DNA from: Paenibacillus sp. J5C2022
Lineage (GTDB): Bacteria > Bacillota > Bacilli > Paenibacillales > Paenibacillaceae
Direction of reading: 5' to 3'
Length of the DNA stretch: 64,000 nt
NCBI RefSeq assembly: GCF_025567625.1
Contig: NZ_JAOQJC010000028.1
Span: 30,643 to 94,642, forward strand
This document shows positions 16,081 through 25,881 of the stretch, in pieces. Position numbers and translations under genes: made by a program. The first letter of the stretch is position 1. Each line of letters begins with the position of its first letter. The notes beneath the pieces are model-generated. The model ran no database searches. It was not told the origin of the DNA and saw nothing but the letters and a program-made list of their open reading frames with translations.

Positions 16081-19000
16081 TTAGTTCTCTCTTTTCTCTA
16101 ATGCTTCTACTACACGCAGCAATACGATGGTCGCTTCGGCTCTTGTCGCTTCACCTAGCGGATCGATGATGTTGTCGCCGCGTCCGTTCAACAAGCCAGC
16201 CTCAATCGCCGCAGCAAGCCAGCCTCTTGCCCACACGGGGATGTCACCGCTATCGGCGAATGGCAGCTCACCGTCATCTATTTCCTTCAAGTCTAGCGCT
16301 TTGGCAGCCATAACTGCCAGCTCCGCTCTTGTAATAAGCTTGTCTCCCTTGAAGGTATTATCCTCATAGCCTCCGATGAAGCCATGTCTAATCGCTTTCG
16401 CGACGTCGCCAGCTGCCCATTCCGGCAGTTGATCCGCATCGTCGAATGCCAGCTCCGCTTCCTCCATAAGCCCTAATCCTCTTACGAGAAGAGCCGTGAA
16501 TTGCATCCGGTTGATTTTCTGGTCCGGACGGAATTCTCCGCCTGGATATCCTTTAATAAATCCTAGCTTGACTGCTTTCTCTACAGCTTTCTGCGACCAA
16601 TGCCCCTGCACATCGTTCAGCACAACATCTGAAGTTGGTATCGTTGTCGATTCCGGTGTCGGCGTCGGCTCTGGTGTCGGCTCTGGTGTCGATTCCGGTG
16701 TCGGCGTCGGCTCTGGTGTCGGCTCTGGTGTCGGCTCTGGTGTCGGTTCCGGTGTCGGTTCCGGTGTCGGTTCCGGCGTCGGTGTCGGTGTCGGTTCCGG
16801 CGTCGGTGTCGGTGTCGGTTCCGGCGTCGGTGTCGGTGTCGGCTCCGGTGTTGGCTCTGGTGTCGGTTCCGGTGTCGGCGTTGTATCCCGCTCCACAACA
16901 TGAACGACGATTTCTTTAGTCGCTTCAATATTACCGGCCTTATCAATGGAACGGTATTGAACGACATGTTCACCAGCTTGTGTCAGCAGCAGCTCGTTGT
17001 CCGCCGGTACCTGCCACTTGCCTTCTCCCAGCCGGTACTCTGTCCGCAGCAGTCCCCATCCCTGATGATTATCTTCTGCAGTAAAGCTCAGCGCAGCCTC
17101 TTCAATATAATTGCCGCTTCCATCGCTCTCACCTTCAACCTCAACCGATGTTGCAGGCGCAGTGTCTTCCTTCAGAACAATTTCCAGATAAGCCCCGTTC
17201 ACACCGCCATCCTTCTCACGGCTATGGATGGATGCGTGCAGATGCGGCAGACTTACTTGACGCAAGCCAAAGCTAACAACGGCATCGTCTGCTCCAAGTT
17301 GTTCCTTCACATAAGAAGTAACATCGAAGTGACGCCAGCCTGGTTCCGTGAATGTCTTCACGTCAAGCGCATCTCCTTGCATCTGAGGCATATTATTGTA
17401 AGTCAGCACATTCTCCTGCCAACTGTCATCTTGAACCTGGAATACCCCGATGTCGGATTGATTACCGTTGGTATCATTCGTCAATCCGTACGTATACAGC
17501 TTAACTTGATCAATTTCACCTGCAAAGCTGGACAAATCGAATTTCAGAAAAACTCTGCGATCCGTATATCCACTGCCATTGCGAAGGTTGAGATAGTTGT
17601 TGCCGCCAAAATTCTTGTCCGCTTCCGATCCGCCGAATCCTGCCGCATCGGCCGCTGCATCGATTCTGCGCTTCGCGTCCTCGTCAGGCTCGAAATCTGT
17701 CTCGTCTGGCAGCTCTACATCAATATTCGGGTTGACCTTGAATGAGATGCTCTTGCTCTGACCGGCCAAGCCTCTTGTATTCACTTCGACTACGATGCTA
17801 GGAGAAGTTCTCAACACGTTAACGGCTTGATCCTTCTCTACAACATCTATCATTACGGCAGCCAATTCCACTTTAAGCGTATCTTGCGCTTGCGTAGGAT
17901 CAGAGATAGACAACGTTACCTCATCGCCTTGCTTCTTCATCATGACGGATGCCGGACCGTAAGCGCGCAGCTTATCCAATTGTCCCGCTTCCCAGAAGTT
18001 CACGCCTGTGATGCCCAGTTCCTTCTCCTGAACAGCCTGGATGCTATCTGTGTTGCTCACAACCTCAATGCCTGGATTGCTTGCATAAGCCGCTGTATCT
18101 TCCACATTTTTGGATGGGAGCAAGACGTATGCATAGTCTTCAGCCTCAGGCTTTGTGCCATGCTCGACAGCAAGACTTGCATAGTACTTGTTAATCGGAT
18201 CAGTTAAGCCTTGCGGATGAATTTCACTCCATGCCCCTTCTCTTAACTCGCGCATAGCTTTGAGCTTCGTACCGCCGGGGAAATAGTAGCCGATATCCGC
18301 TCCTTCGTGCGTACCTGCCAGATGCGCCCATTGCACATCGTCGATGCGCTCCGTCCATTCAGCATCGACAGATTGTTGAACCCCGTTAATCGTCAGTGCG
18401 TTGCTGCCTTCCTCATTCAGCATGCGGTTCTCCACAATCGTCTCCACTTGCTCGCCGTCGCTGCGTTTATCCTCCACGCTTATACCGGCGCCGAGCGCAA
18501 CAATCTCATCGTCGAACATGAACCAGGACTTCTTGCCGCGCAATGTGCTGCCCGGAGGAGCTAGATCCATGCCGGAGATGCCGTACAGCCCGAGCTCGGA
18601 GCCGCCTACCCAGCTCTTGCCGGTCGTCTTCGAATTGGAGCGGATAAGTCCGTCCGAAGTGGTGCCTGGCAGACGAGATGCGTTCACAGTCGGCCAGAAT
18701 TCGTTATGGAACTGATCGGAATCCGCATTGTACAGATACGTCATGCCGTCACCTGTATACCAGCCGCGTTTATGTTCGCCGTTAACGCCGCCTTCAAAGT
18801 TGGCGATGCGCGAAGAGGACATGCTGAGCCCGAATGTATACTGCTCGCGCTCGTGCACGACGCGGTCCATCGCCGTGAACTGATGGTGCGACTCGCCCGC
18901 CTCAAGCGGTTCGATCGACGCATCGCTCATCAGCTGCTTATACTGCACGATTTCGTTAATGCTCATACGCTCATAAGTATCCACTGTCGTCCCGTCATCC

Positions 19001-22000
19001 ACTATCCATCTCTTCACAAGCTGTTTATAGTATTCCGACTTCCCTTCCGGCGCATAGTTCGCCAGACTGAGAATCGTCCACATCGGCTTGCGTGTATTGC
19101 GGAAGTATCGCGATACCGATCTGCCGCTCACCATCTCCATCATATGCCCCTGATGAATAACCGGAATGAATGAATTGTCGATCCATTCCCATACATTCTG
19201 AAGATTGGGATCTTCGATCGGCCAAGGCGAATCACCAAGCAATACCATCAGCTTCTCGATATTCGATAATAAAACGCCGCCATAACTCCCGGTATACGCC
19301 AAGTTCACGTGCTGGATGAACGATCCGTCACGGTAGAACCCGTCTCCGCTTGTCACATACGGGAAGACAGAGCCGATGGAGCCGCGGGCCTCCTCAATTC
19401 GAGCCTCGTCCTTGCCAAGCACGCCATGCAGCAGAACAATAAAGGCTTTGTCCAGCAGATTGGCGCCCGTTTCCTTCAAGCCGGTTGAACCGTGCAGACG
19501 CTTGGTCGGGTCCGGTACATATCGGGTAAGCGCAGCTGAATAATTGTCCAGTTGCTCCTCCGACAGCTCATTGTACATTAAGGTAACGACTTCGGAATAC
19601 GCGATTGGCGATCCAATCTCCCAATCCCACCAGTTGTTGTACATCGCTCTTGAAGGATTGTAACGATTCGCGAACATCCAATCTATTCCGCTTAGAATAT
19701 CATTCCTTAATTGCAGATCTCCGTGCAACCGGGTGCCTGGCGTCACATAAGCAACCGCCATATCCTTCAGTCGCTTGTAGGATTCCGTCACATCCCGTGA
19801 AGCAGTTGTACTGGCAAGATCCTCCCACAGATAAGTGCGATTCTCAGCCTTATTCATGGTGATCCATATTCCTGGAGTCTCCGGATCACTGCTCTTCACT
19901 TTCTCTGCATTGGCTGAGATAAGGGCAGCAATATCCGCATCCTCCGAATCGATATCCTCTCCGCCTGTCAAGTAATCGTACCACTTCTCCCGCAGTGCAT
20001 CGAACTCGTCTTTCAACGTAATCTCCAAATACGGAGCTTTCACGCCGGCTTCATACTCCTTACTATAAATGGAGGCTGATGCGTTGGTCTGCGGAATAAG
20101 CCCGAAGCTGACTTGCTTCCCGGCATCTGACGCAAGCTGCTGCTGTACATAGGCTGTCACGTCAACCGTCTGCCATGTATCCTGCCTTGGAAGCGCAATC
20201 CGTTGTTGTTCCCCATTCAGCATTATTTCTTTACCGATGGCAGGCTTGGTGTTCCACGTCAGAGTCTCCTCCGTCCAGTTGTCGTCAGCTACTTCATGTA
20301 CAGCTGTATATGTTGCCGGCGCCATATTGCTGTCATTCGTTACGCCATTGACGTGAAGCTTCACCGATGCGATATCGCCCATCCATTCGTTCAGGTCGAA
20401 TTTCAAGTAAATTTCGCGGAAATAATCGACTCCGCCTGTTCGAATGGCCATTTGAGTCGCCGATGCAAAATTCTTGTCGGCGTGCTTACCCGCATTGACA
20501 TACACGTCGTCGCTCGCCACAACCTTCACGATATTGCTTGGTTCTTCAGTCGGGATCTCCAGATTTGTCGACTGAGCAGGATCGTAACGGAACTTCACGG
20601 TATGCGCAGCGCCAAGCGAGCCAGCCGTGTTCACCTCCAACTGGAGGAACGGCTCGGTCTGAACAACCGTAATCGTCTCATCCTTCTCCAGTTGCTCCAG
20701 CACGACTTTACCCAGATCGATAACAACCTTGTCTTGCTTCTGCGTAGGATCGGATATCGCAATCGTCAGCTCGTCTCCGGACTCCTTCACCATAACGGAA
20801 GCCGGCTGAGGAGCGCGTGCATACTTCACAGCCGCCGCTTCCCAGAAGTTGAAGCCCGCTATGCCTGTACCGGATTCCTGTACGGCGTGCACTTCCTCCG
20901 AATTGCTCCATACGGAGATGCCCGGATTGTGGCTGTACGCCTCCGTCTGCTCCTTGCTGCTGCCCGGCAGCAGCACGTACGCATAAGACTGTTCGTAAGG
21001 GTTCGTCCCGTGATCGAATGCCATGCTCAAGTAATGACGGGTAATGGGATCGGTAGAACCGTTGCCGTTAATCTCGTTCCAGGACCCCGTACGCGCTTCC
21101 CGTTTGCCGGCAATCGCAGCAGTCTCCGGGAAGTAGTAACCGATGTCAGAGCCTGCAACATTGCCCTCCAGATGAGCCCATTGCACTCCCTGCATCGCTT
21201 CCTCCCATCCTGGCGTATCCGGCTTCGCATCCCCGTTCACGGTGAACGCATTGGTACCGTCCTCATTCAATTGGCGGTTCTCCACAATCGTCTCGACTTT
21301 GCGGTTATCGCTGCCTGTAATATCAGAGCCAAGAGCGACAATTTCGTTATCGAACATGAACCAGGACTTCTTGCCTTCCAGCGAGCTCTTCGTGCTGCTC
21401 GCCAGCGAGAATGCCATGCCGCTCACGCCGTAGAGGCCATCCATTACAGTACCGCCGACCCATGCTTTCGGATTCATATAACTGGCCCATGCTGCCGGCA
21501 CCGGTCCATAGCCGTCTGTAGTCGTGCCCGGAAGCCGGAACATATCGACAGTCGGCCAATACTGATTGTTGTATTGCTTCAGATCGTTATTGTACAGGCT
21601 TGTCATGCCCATACCGGTATACCAGCCTTTCTTGTTCTCCGTATTGCCGTATTCGAATGCGGATATACGGTCGGAGAACAGGCTAAGTCCGAAGCCGTAA
21701 CCCGGGCGCAAGTGAACCACACGGTCCATTGCGGCAAAGTTCTGATGCTTGACAAGCTCGCCTCTCGCCGCTACCGACGGGTCGTTCATAATGGATTTCA
21801 ATATATTCATATCGTACAACGGCAAGCCGTCATAGTAATTTTCGAATGTCGTATCCGAGGATACCCACTCTTTAATCATCGCTTTGATTTTGACGGATTC
21901 CTCTTCAGGAGCCCCTTGCGTCAATCTCGCCAATGTGCGGATGACCGCACGTCCCGTCAGATGATCGGAATCCTTCTCCCTGGAAATGCTGCGCCCCTTC

Positions 22001-23748
22001 ACCATATCCATCATGGCGCCTTTGTAAATAAGGCTCTCGAACACTTCCTCTACCCAGCGATAGACGTTGTCTCCATCAGGATCTTCAATATTCCACGGAG
22101 AATCGTTGAACAAATAGAACAAGTCCGCCATTCTCCCAATTAATACAGCCCCGTAAGCGCCTGTATAGGCAATATTTTTGTGCTGAATAAGAGAGCCGTC
22201 CTTATAGATGCCTTCTCCGCTCGATACATAGTTGAATTCGCTGCTCATCGCCTGCTTGCCTTGCTCTATTTTGGCTCCCTGCTTGCCGACGACGCCTCGA
22301 ATCACGACTACCAGAGCCTTGTCCAGCAAGTTGGCTCCCGTCTCCGTTACTGTGGAAAGAGAAACGCGCTTCGTCGGGTCGGGTACGAAAGTATCTATCA
22401 CCTGCAAATATTGATCCAGCTCAGCTTCGCTTAAATCGTTGTACATCAGAACGAGAATGTTCATCAGCCACTGTGGCGAGCCGATCTCCCAATCCCACCA
22501 GTTGTCAGCAATCGTTTTGTTTTCATTATATTGATACGTATGCATCCATTGAAGCGCACCCAATATGTCGTCACGCAATGTAGCATTCTGATAATAAGGC
22601 GTGTCCGGGGTGGAATAAGCGATCGCCAGCTTGCCTATCAGACTGTACGCTTTCGTAATGGGAGCGGATTTCGTATTATTCTGAGCGATCACCCCATCCC
22701 ACAGAAATTCGGTGTCCGCTTCCTTCTGCAACGTATCCCATAGGCCATCGTGATTATTGTTCGATACTTCCTCGATCAACGCTTCCATATAGGCAGCTAC
22801 ATCGGAATCCTGCATATCGATCGTAGAGCCGCCGACCAGTTTATCGTACCAACGATGTCTCAATTGATCATACCCTGCCAACGTCGCATCCGTTTCTACT
22901 GTCACTAGCGCTTGATCCTTCACCAATCCATCCGGTGTCGATACAGTGATCGTTGCGAACCCGGCATTGTGCGCGTATACCAAGCCATTGTCAACCGTAG
23001 CTATATTCTCATCGGAAGAAGACCAGATCAGCGTCTTATCTGCTGCGTCCAGCGGTGAATAAGTGACTTGCAACACAGTCATGTCGCCCGCTTTCATGGA
23101 TACCAGCTTGGGGTCAACCTTTATATCTTTAATGCCATTCGACACAGCCAATGTGATGTCGTCGAACCAGACTGTACCTGTTCCCGTCTCGAAGAAAGGC
23201 TCGATGCGAATACTGTTGGCTTCTGCTGGAGGCGATAGTATAGCCTCCAGCAATGTCCAGTCATTCGTCCCCTTCAGCGATCCGGTCGACGCCCCGTCGC
23301 TAACTTTCGTACTGCCGCCCGACATCTCTTTATAGTATTGGGTACGGACGAAGACACCTTTATTGGACGCCACATTCTCCGTCTTCACCCATGCGCTGAG
23401 CTTATAAGTTTCCCCGCCTGTAACCGGCACGTTATAATTCAATCCAGTACGAGCTTCAGCCGGATGATGGATCTTCACCCCTTGCGAACCGGAGCGGTAA
23501 ACTGCATCTGTGACGGAAGCTTGTCCTTGACCGCTGGCAAGCCAAGCCCCCCAGCCGTCAGGCTGCTGCCCGTTCACCCACCGCTGGTCGCCGGTAGCCG
23601 TTGTCTGCTCGAAGCCTCCGTTGGCCAACAGGTTCATTTCCATTTGTAGTGCAACCGCTTTCTCAATAGAGTACGTACTGTTCAGTAAGGGCTGCAGCAC
23701 CATGCAGATTGCAAGCACGAGCGCCACCCTTTTATAAAGCGTTTTCAA
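16081..23748 (-). CDS. Giant S-layer-anchored protein with two polysaccharide lyase 8 modules
   Basis: A 2555-residue secreted protein. Order by residue: signal peptide 1-33; CBM4/9-like carbohydrate-binding domain about 36-200; BIG2-type Ig domain 201-283; first PL8 lyase about 286-1060; DNRLRE-type beta domain 1071-1244; second PL8 lyase about 1246-2005; second DNRLRE domain 2019-2190; OmpL47-type domain 2199-2281; Pro/Thr/Glu linker 2287-2370; three SLH domains 2377-2555. PL8 enzymes cleave uronic-acid polysaccharides (hyaluronan, chondroitin, xanthan) by beta-elimination. Both copies keep the toroid motif NWWDWEIGSP, the His (IQH) and Tyr (AYTG.YG) catalytic pair and an Arg-bearing GRS.SR motif, so both look active. 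The start is TTG with GGAGGTG eight bases before. The SLH domains should hold it on the cell wall. Confidence 0.92.
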   Translation of the reverse strand: MKTLYKRVALVLAICMVLQPLLNSTYSIEKAVALQMEMNLLANGGFEQTTATGDQRWVNGQQPDGWGAWLASGQGQASVTDAVYRSGSQGVKIHHPAEARTGLNYNVPVTGGETYKLSAWVKTENVASNKGVFVRTQYYKEMSGGSTKVSDGASTGSLKGTNDWTLLEAILSPPAEANSIRIEPFFETGTGTVWFDDITLAVSNGIKDIKVDPKLVSMKAGDMTVLQVTYSPLDAADKTLIWSSSDENIATVDNGLVYAHNAGFATITVSTPDGLVKDQALVTVETDATLAGYDQLRHRWYDKLVGGSTIDMQDSDVAAYMEALIEEVSNNNHDGLWDTLQKEADTEFLWDGVIAQNNTKSAPITKAYSLIGKLAIAYSTPDTPYYQNATLRDDILGALQWMHTYQYNENKTIADNWWDWEIGSPQWLMNILVLMYNDLSEAELDQYLQVIDTFVPDPTKRVSLSTVTETGANLLDKALVVVIRGVVGKQGAKIEQGKQAMSSEFNYVSSGEGIYKDGSLIQHKNIAYTGAYGAVLIGRMADLFYLFNDSPWNIEDPDGDNVYRWVEEVFESLIYKGAMMDMVKGRSISREKDSDHLTGRAVIRTLARLTQGAPEEESVKIKAMIKEWVSSDTTFENYYDGLPLYDMNILKSIMNDPSVAARGELVKHQNFAAMDRVVHLRPGYGFGLSLFSDRISAFEYGNTENKKGWYTGMGMTSLYNNDLKQYNNQYWPTVDMFRLPGTTTDGYGPVPAAWASYMNPKAWVGGTVMDGLYGVSGMAFSLASSTKSSLEGKKSWFMFDNEIVALGSDITGSDNRKVETIVENRQLNEDGTNAFTVNGDAKPDTPGWEEAMQGVQWAHLEGNVAGSDIGYYFPETAAIAGKREARTGSWNEINGNGSTDPITRHYLSMAFDHGTNPYEQSYAYVLLPGSSKEQTEAYSHNPGISVWSNSEEVHAVQESGTGIAGFNFWEAAAVKYARAPQPASVMVKESGDELTIAISDPTQKQDKVVIDLGKVVLEQLEKDETITVVQTEPFLQLEVNTAGSLGAAHTVKFRYDPAQSTNLEIPTEEPSNIVKVVASDDVYVNAGKHADKNFASATQMAIRTGGVDYFREIYLKFDLNEWMGDIASVKLHVNGVTNDSNMAPATYTAVHEVADDNWTEETLTWNTKPAIGKEIMLNGEQQRIALPRQDTWQTVDVTAYVQQQLASDAGKQVSFGLIPQTNASASIYSKEYEAGVKAPYLEITLKDEFDALREKWYDYLTGGEDIDSEDADIAALISANAEKVKSSDPETPGIWITMNKAENRTYLWEDLASTTASRDVTESYKRLKDMAVAYVTPGTRLHGDLQLRNDILSGIDWMFANRYNPSRAMYNNWWDWEIGSPIAYSEVVTLMYNELSEEQLDNYSAALTRYVPDPTKRLHGSTGLKETGANLLDKAFIVLLHGVLGKDEARIEEARGSIGSVFPYVTSGDGFYRDGSFIQHVNLAYTGSYGGVLLSNIEKLMVLLGDSPWPIEDPNLQNVWEWIDNSFIPVIHQGHMMEMVSGRSVSRYFRNTRKPMWTILSLANYAPEGKSEYYKQLVKRWIVDDGTTVDTYERMSINEIVQYKQLMSDASIEPLEAGESHHQFTAMDRVVHEREQYTFGLSMSSSRIANFEGGVNGEHKRGWYTGDGMTYLYNADSDQFHNEFWPTVNASRLPGTTSDGLIRSNSKTTGKSWVGGSELGLYGISGMDLAPPGSTLRGKKSWFMFDDEIVALGAGISVEDKRSDGEQVETIVENRMLNEEGSNALTINGVQQSVDAEWTERIDDVQWAHLAGTHEGADIGYYFPGGTKLKAMRELREGAWSEIHPQGLTDPINKYYASLAVEHGTKPEAEDYAYVLLPSKNVEDTAAYASNPGIEVVSNTDSIQAVQEKELGITGVNFWEAGQLDKLRAYGPASVMMKKQGDEVTLSISDPTQAQDTLKVELAAVMIDVVEKDQAVNVLRTSPSIVVEVNTRGLAGQSKSISFKVNPNIDVELPDETDFEPDEDAKRRIDAAADAAGFGGSEADKNFGGNNYLNLRNGSGYTDRRVFLKFDLSSFAGEIDQVKLYTYGLTNDTNGNQSDIGVFQVQDDSWQENVLTYNNMPQMQGDALDVKTFTEPGWRHFDVTSYVKEQLGADDAVVSFGLRQVSLPHLHASIHSREKDGGVNGAYLEIVLKEDTAPATSVEVEGESDGSGNYIEEAALSFTAEDNHQGWGLLRTEYRLGEGKWQVPADNELLLTQAGEHVVQYRSIDKAGNIEATKEIVVHVVERDTTPTPEPTPEPTPEPTPTPTPEPTPTPTPEPTPTPTPEPTPEPTPEPTPEPTPEPTPEPTPTPESTPEPTPEPTPTPESTTIPTSDVVLNDVQGHWSQKAVEKAVKLGFIKGYPGGEFRPDQKINRMQFTALLVRGLGLMEEAELAFDDADQLPEWAAGDVAKAIRHGFIGGYEDNTFKGDKLITRAELAVMAAKALDLKEIDDGELPFADSGDIPVWARGWLAAAIEAGLLNGRGDNIIDPLGEATRAEATIVLLRVVEALEKREN
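16640..16888 (-). repeat. Hexameric DNA repeat encoding the Pro-Thr-Glu linker
   Basis: Dozens of 6-bp units of the GGTGTC / GGTTCC / GGCTCT type encode PT/PE dipeptides. In all three minus-strand frames the stretch stays open, so the two other long frames here are shadows. Slippage in such DNA would change the linker length between strains. Confidence 0.9.
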
Positions 23749-23899
23749 AATTCATGCACCTCCATGTCCATTTCTAAGAAGTTATCAGCCTTCATTATAA
23801 GATAGATTCATGACATGGAGATGGTATAATTTTTACCTGTACAATCAAAATTTTGACTTCTACTCATAAGTGCATTCGAGAAGCTTCCGGCATCACCAA

Positions 23900-24406
23900 T
23901 CACCATATACTCTTCAGCAAAGAAAACAAACTATGCCCAAGCCAAACCTCCGCCGCTATGGACGGAGCCTTGCCCACTAGAGTGGCGATCATAAATGTAA
24001 GCACATTCATATTGATCCATGCGGCGAAAAAGGTGACGGCGCCCGAAGGGATGAACGGCATAATTCTTGCAACAAGAATCAGCAGAAATTGCCTGACTTT
24101 GCCGGCATTGTCTATCCGCTCTCTCCATCTCCTTAACCTTGCATCCTTCCGTCGCATAACAAGTAGTCCCTTGCGATATAGCCAATAGGACACAAAAGCA
24201 CCTAGAACCTCGCCGGCAAGCGATACGGTAAAGCCCAGCGGCAGTCCGAAAGCAACGGCATTGGCCCCGGACAAAAAAGCGGACGGAATAACACCCGAGA
24301 TACTGATGAGGACATTCAACAGTATACTGGCAGCAATCGCCCATCCGCCCAATTGACCAAGCCATTCCGCAGTCTCCGCCACACTTCGCAAGTTCATCTC
24401 CTCCAT
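23900..24406 (-). CDS. VTT/TVP38-TMEM64 family membrane protein
   Basis: A 168-residue integral membrane protein with four to five hydrophobic segments and typical VTT (DedA-like) signatures: GEVLGAFVSYWLYRKG near residue 65, ARIMPFIPSG near 113 and a C-terminal GKAPS. Relatives act in lipid transport or scrambling and membrane homeostasis; the role of this one is unknown. The ATG follows AGTATGGAGG closely (MEEMNL), and the second Met is an alternative start. It is monocistronic. Confidence 0.82.
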   Translation of the reverse strand: MEEMNLRSVAETAEWLGQLGGWAIAASILLNVLISISGVIPSAFLSGANAVAFGLPLGFTVSLAGEVLGAFVSYWLYRKGLLVMRRKDARLRRWRERIDNAGKVRQFLLILVARIMPFIPSGAVTFFAAWINMNVLTFMIATLVGKAPSIAAEVWLGHSLFSLLKSIW

Positions 24407-24534
24407 ACTCCTGCTATAACACCTTGGACCAAGCGTAAACGTCTATCGCCGTCTTTTGGCGGCATTAGCTTACGTTTCGCGGTGAGATACAGGCGTCAAT
24501 ATAAGAGTGAAACTTATACTTTCCTATATCTGAA

Positions 24535-24572
24535 CAAAAAAGCCTCCTTCCCACTTCTTGGGAAGAAGGCTC
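24535..24572 (-). terminator. Ferritin gene terminator
   Basis: Minus-strand hairpin AGCCTTCTTCCC-AAGAAGT-GGGAAGGAGGCT followed by six T, about 25 nt after the ferritin stop. Confidence 0.9.
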
Positions 24573-24597
24573 CCTCTATCAGAGCTATTCCGATCGC

Positions 24598-25101
24598 TTA
24601 CTCCGCATCAGGAGAGAACGAGCGGCCGGCGAACTCAGCGTCCAGCATATAGAAAGCATTGCTGTCCTTGTCGATCCGCTTGAGCTTGTTGATAATGCTG
24701 TCGAACAATGCCTCTTCTTCGACCTGCTCGTCAATGAACCACTTCAGGAAGTTGATCGTCGCATGCTCGCGATCGTTCATAGCCAGATCGGATAAGTGAT
24801 AGAAGCGCTCCGTATTCGTCTGTTCGTGCTTGTAGCCTTGTTCGAACGCATCCAACACGGATTTATAGTCGTTGTTCGGCTCGGGAAGTGCGTCCATCGT
24901 CGCGCGGCGTCCGCGGTCGTTGAGGAATTTGTATATTTTCATTGCATGAAACCGTTCTTCTTCCGCTTGAACGATAAAGAAGTTGGCGAATCCGTCCAAG
25001 CTGTCGCCGGAGCAATAAGCAGCCATCGCCAGATAGACGTGCGCAGAATAAAATTCGAAATTCATTTGCTCATTAAGAGCTTTAGCCAATGCATCATTCA
25101 T
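24598..25101 (-). CDS. ftnA: Ferritin (non-haem iron storage)
   Basis: A 167-residue four-helix ferritin that oxidises and stores iron as a 24-mer. Ferroxidase-site residues are visible in NEQMNFEFYSAHVY (Glu, near 17), QAEEERFHAMK (E..H, near 48) and the later INFLKWFIDEQVEEE. I start at MNDALAKALNEQ (25101), where the family begins; GAGGTG lies nine bases before. A longer frame to 25164 adds 21 residues with no family match. There is no haem-ligand Met typical of Bfr. It stands near a Fur-box gene, but I see no Fur box in front of ferritin itself. Confidence 0.95.
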   Translation of the reverse strand: MNDALAKALNEQMNFEFYSAHVYLAMAAYCSGDSLDGFANFFIVQAEEERFHAMKIYKFLNDRGRRATMDALPEPNNDYKSVLDAFEQGYKHEQTNTERFYHLSDLAMNDREHATINFLKWFIDEQVEEEALFDSIINKLKRIDKDSNAFYMLDAEFAGRSFSPDAE

Positions 25102-25197
25102 CGTGATGTGCACCTCACTATTTTTATTTGTATTCATTCTAACATAAAAATAATAAGCGTCCAAAGGACGCCGCTAACATTCGTTCCATATGTAAGG

Positions 25198-25422
25198 CTA
25201 ACCAATCATTTTCTTCAATCGTTTGTATAAGCTGTCAGCCGTTGGTTCACTGATCGTCTTCGACTTCACCACGACGAAGCATTCCGACTTGCAAGTTCTG
25301 CACTCGCCAAGACAATCACTCTTCTTTACTTTCGTATCCGGGTACTTGCCCTTCATCTTCTTGTAGACATCTTCCAGACCGTCCATACGATTCATATTGC
25401 GCTTGCAGTACTTGATCTTCAT
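25198..25422 (-). CDS. DUF1450-family small Cys-rich protein, Fur-box promoter
   Basis: A 74-residue protein opening MKIKYCKRNMNRMDGLEDVY with the motif CLGECRTCKSEC, the cysteine cluster of the DUF1450 (YuzB-like) family. Its fold may resemble thioredoxin-like 2Fe-2S ferredoxins, and the function is unknown. I start at 25422, after GGGGTGGCCC; an upstream ATG at 25443 is possible. A perfect promoter with an embedded 7-1-7 Fur box lies 48 bp upstream, so the gene should be switched on under iron limitation. Confidence 0.85.
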   Translation of the reverse strand: MKIKYCKRNMNRMDGLEDVYKKMKGKYPDTKVKKSDCLGECRTCKSECFVVVKSKTISEPTADSLYKRLKKMIG

Positions 25423-25469
25423 CAATGGGCCACCCCGCTGCACTCAGCATGATTACTATTCTCAGTATG

Positions 25470-25498
25470 ATGATAATGATTATCATGGTCTTTGTCAA
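25470..25498 (-). promoter_or_regulatory. SigA promoter with embedded Fur box
   Basis: The minus strand has TTGACA (25498-25493), a 17-bp spacer and TATCAT (25475-25470). The spacer and -10 contain TGATAATNATTATCA (25471-25485), an exact match to the 7-1-7 Fur/PerR-type box. Bound repressor would cover the -10. Confidence 0.92.
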
Positions 25499-25499
25499 G

Positions 25500-25881
25500 C
25501 TTGATTTCGGACATGATTGATTTGATCTCGGACGTGATTCGGACCAACCATCTGAAATGGACGCCCATAACGAAGAAGATTGTCATTAATGCGATTAAAT
25601 AGTAATTTACCCCTTTAACTTGAAATCTATCCCTTCTCAACCCATTCCGTCCGATCTATGATAGGAATGAAATTCACAACTCGGAAGGGAGGTAACGGCA
25701 AGCAACATACTAGACGCGCAACCAACACCATTAGCTTCACTACCCTCGCTTAGTTCAGTCATTGCTGCAAGCCCACGGAAGTCCTCATCATCATGGCCGC
25801 AACCACCACGTTCAGCCAAAAAAGCTAGCAAAACGCGTTACTGCCAAACGATGCACAATTATGACCATTCGAGGTGATAAG
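25500..25881. other. Intergenic region before the chitinase gene
   Basis: About 380 bp between divergent genes. It contains GGGAGGTAAC at 25686-25695 and short overlapping frames rich in His/Ser/Thr, none with both a start and a ribosome binding site that I trust. A decayed small gene is possible. No clear promoter was picked for the chitinase. Confidence 0.4.

Noticed and set aside
16496..16973. Val/Gly-rich and His/Arg-rich frames in the linker region
   Set aside because: They are alternative readings of the hexanucleotide linker tract of the SLH lyase gene.
20203..22143. 646-residue plus-strand frame inside the giant lyase gene
   Set aside because: Antisense to well-conserved PL8 coding sequence; open only because of codon bias on the other strand.
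25422..25640. 72-residue minus-strand frame with one hydrophobic segment above the DUF1450 gene
   Set aside because: It would run through the promoter and Fur box of the DUF1450 gene and starts from a TTG with only a weak site. A small membrane protein is not excluded but not supported.
25659..25880. Short frames after GGGAGGTAAC upstream of the chitinase
   Set aside because: The best-placed frame has no start codon, and the frame with ATG (25659) ends after about 30 codons. Too weak to call a gene.
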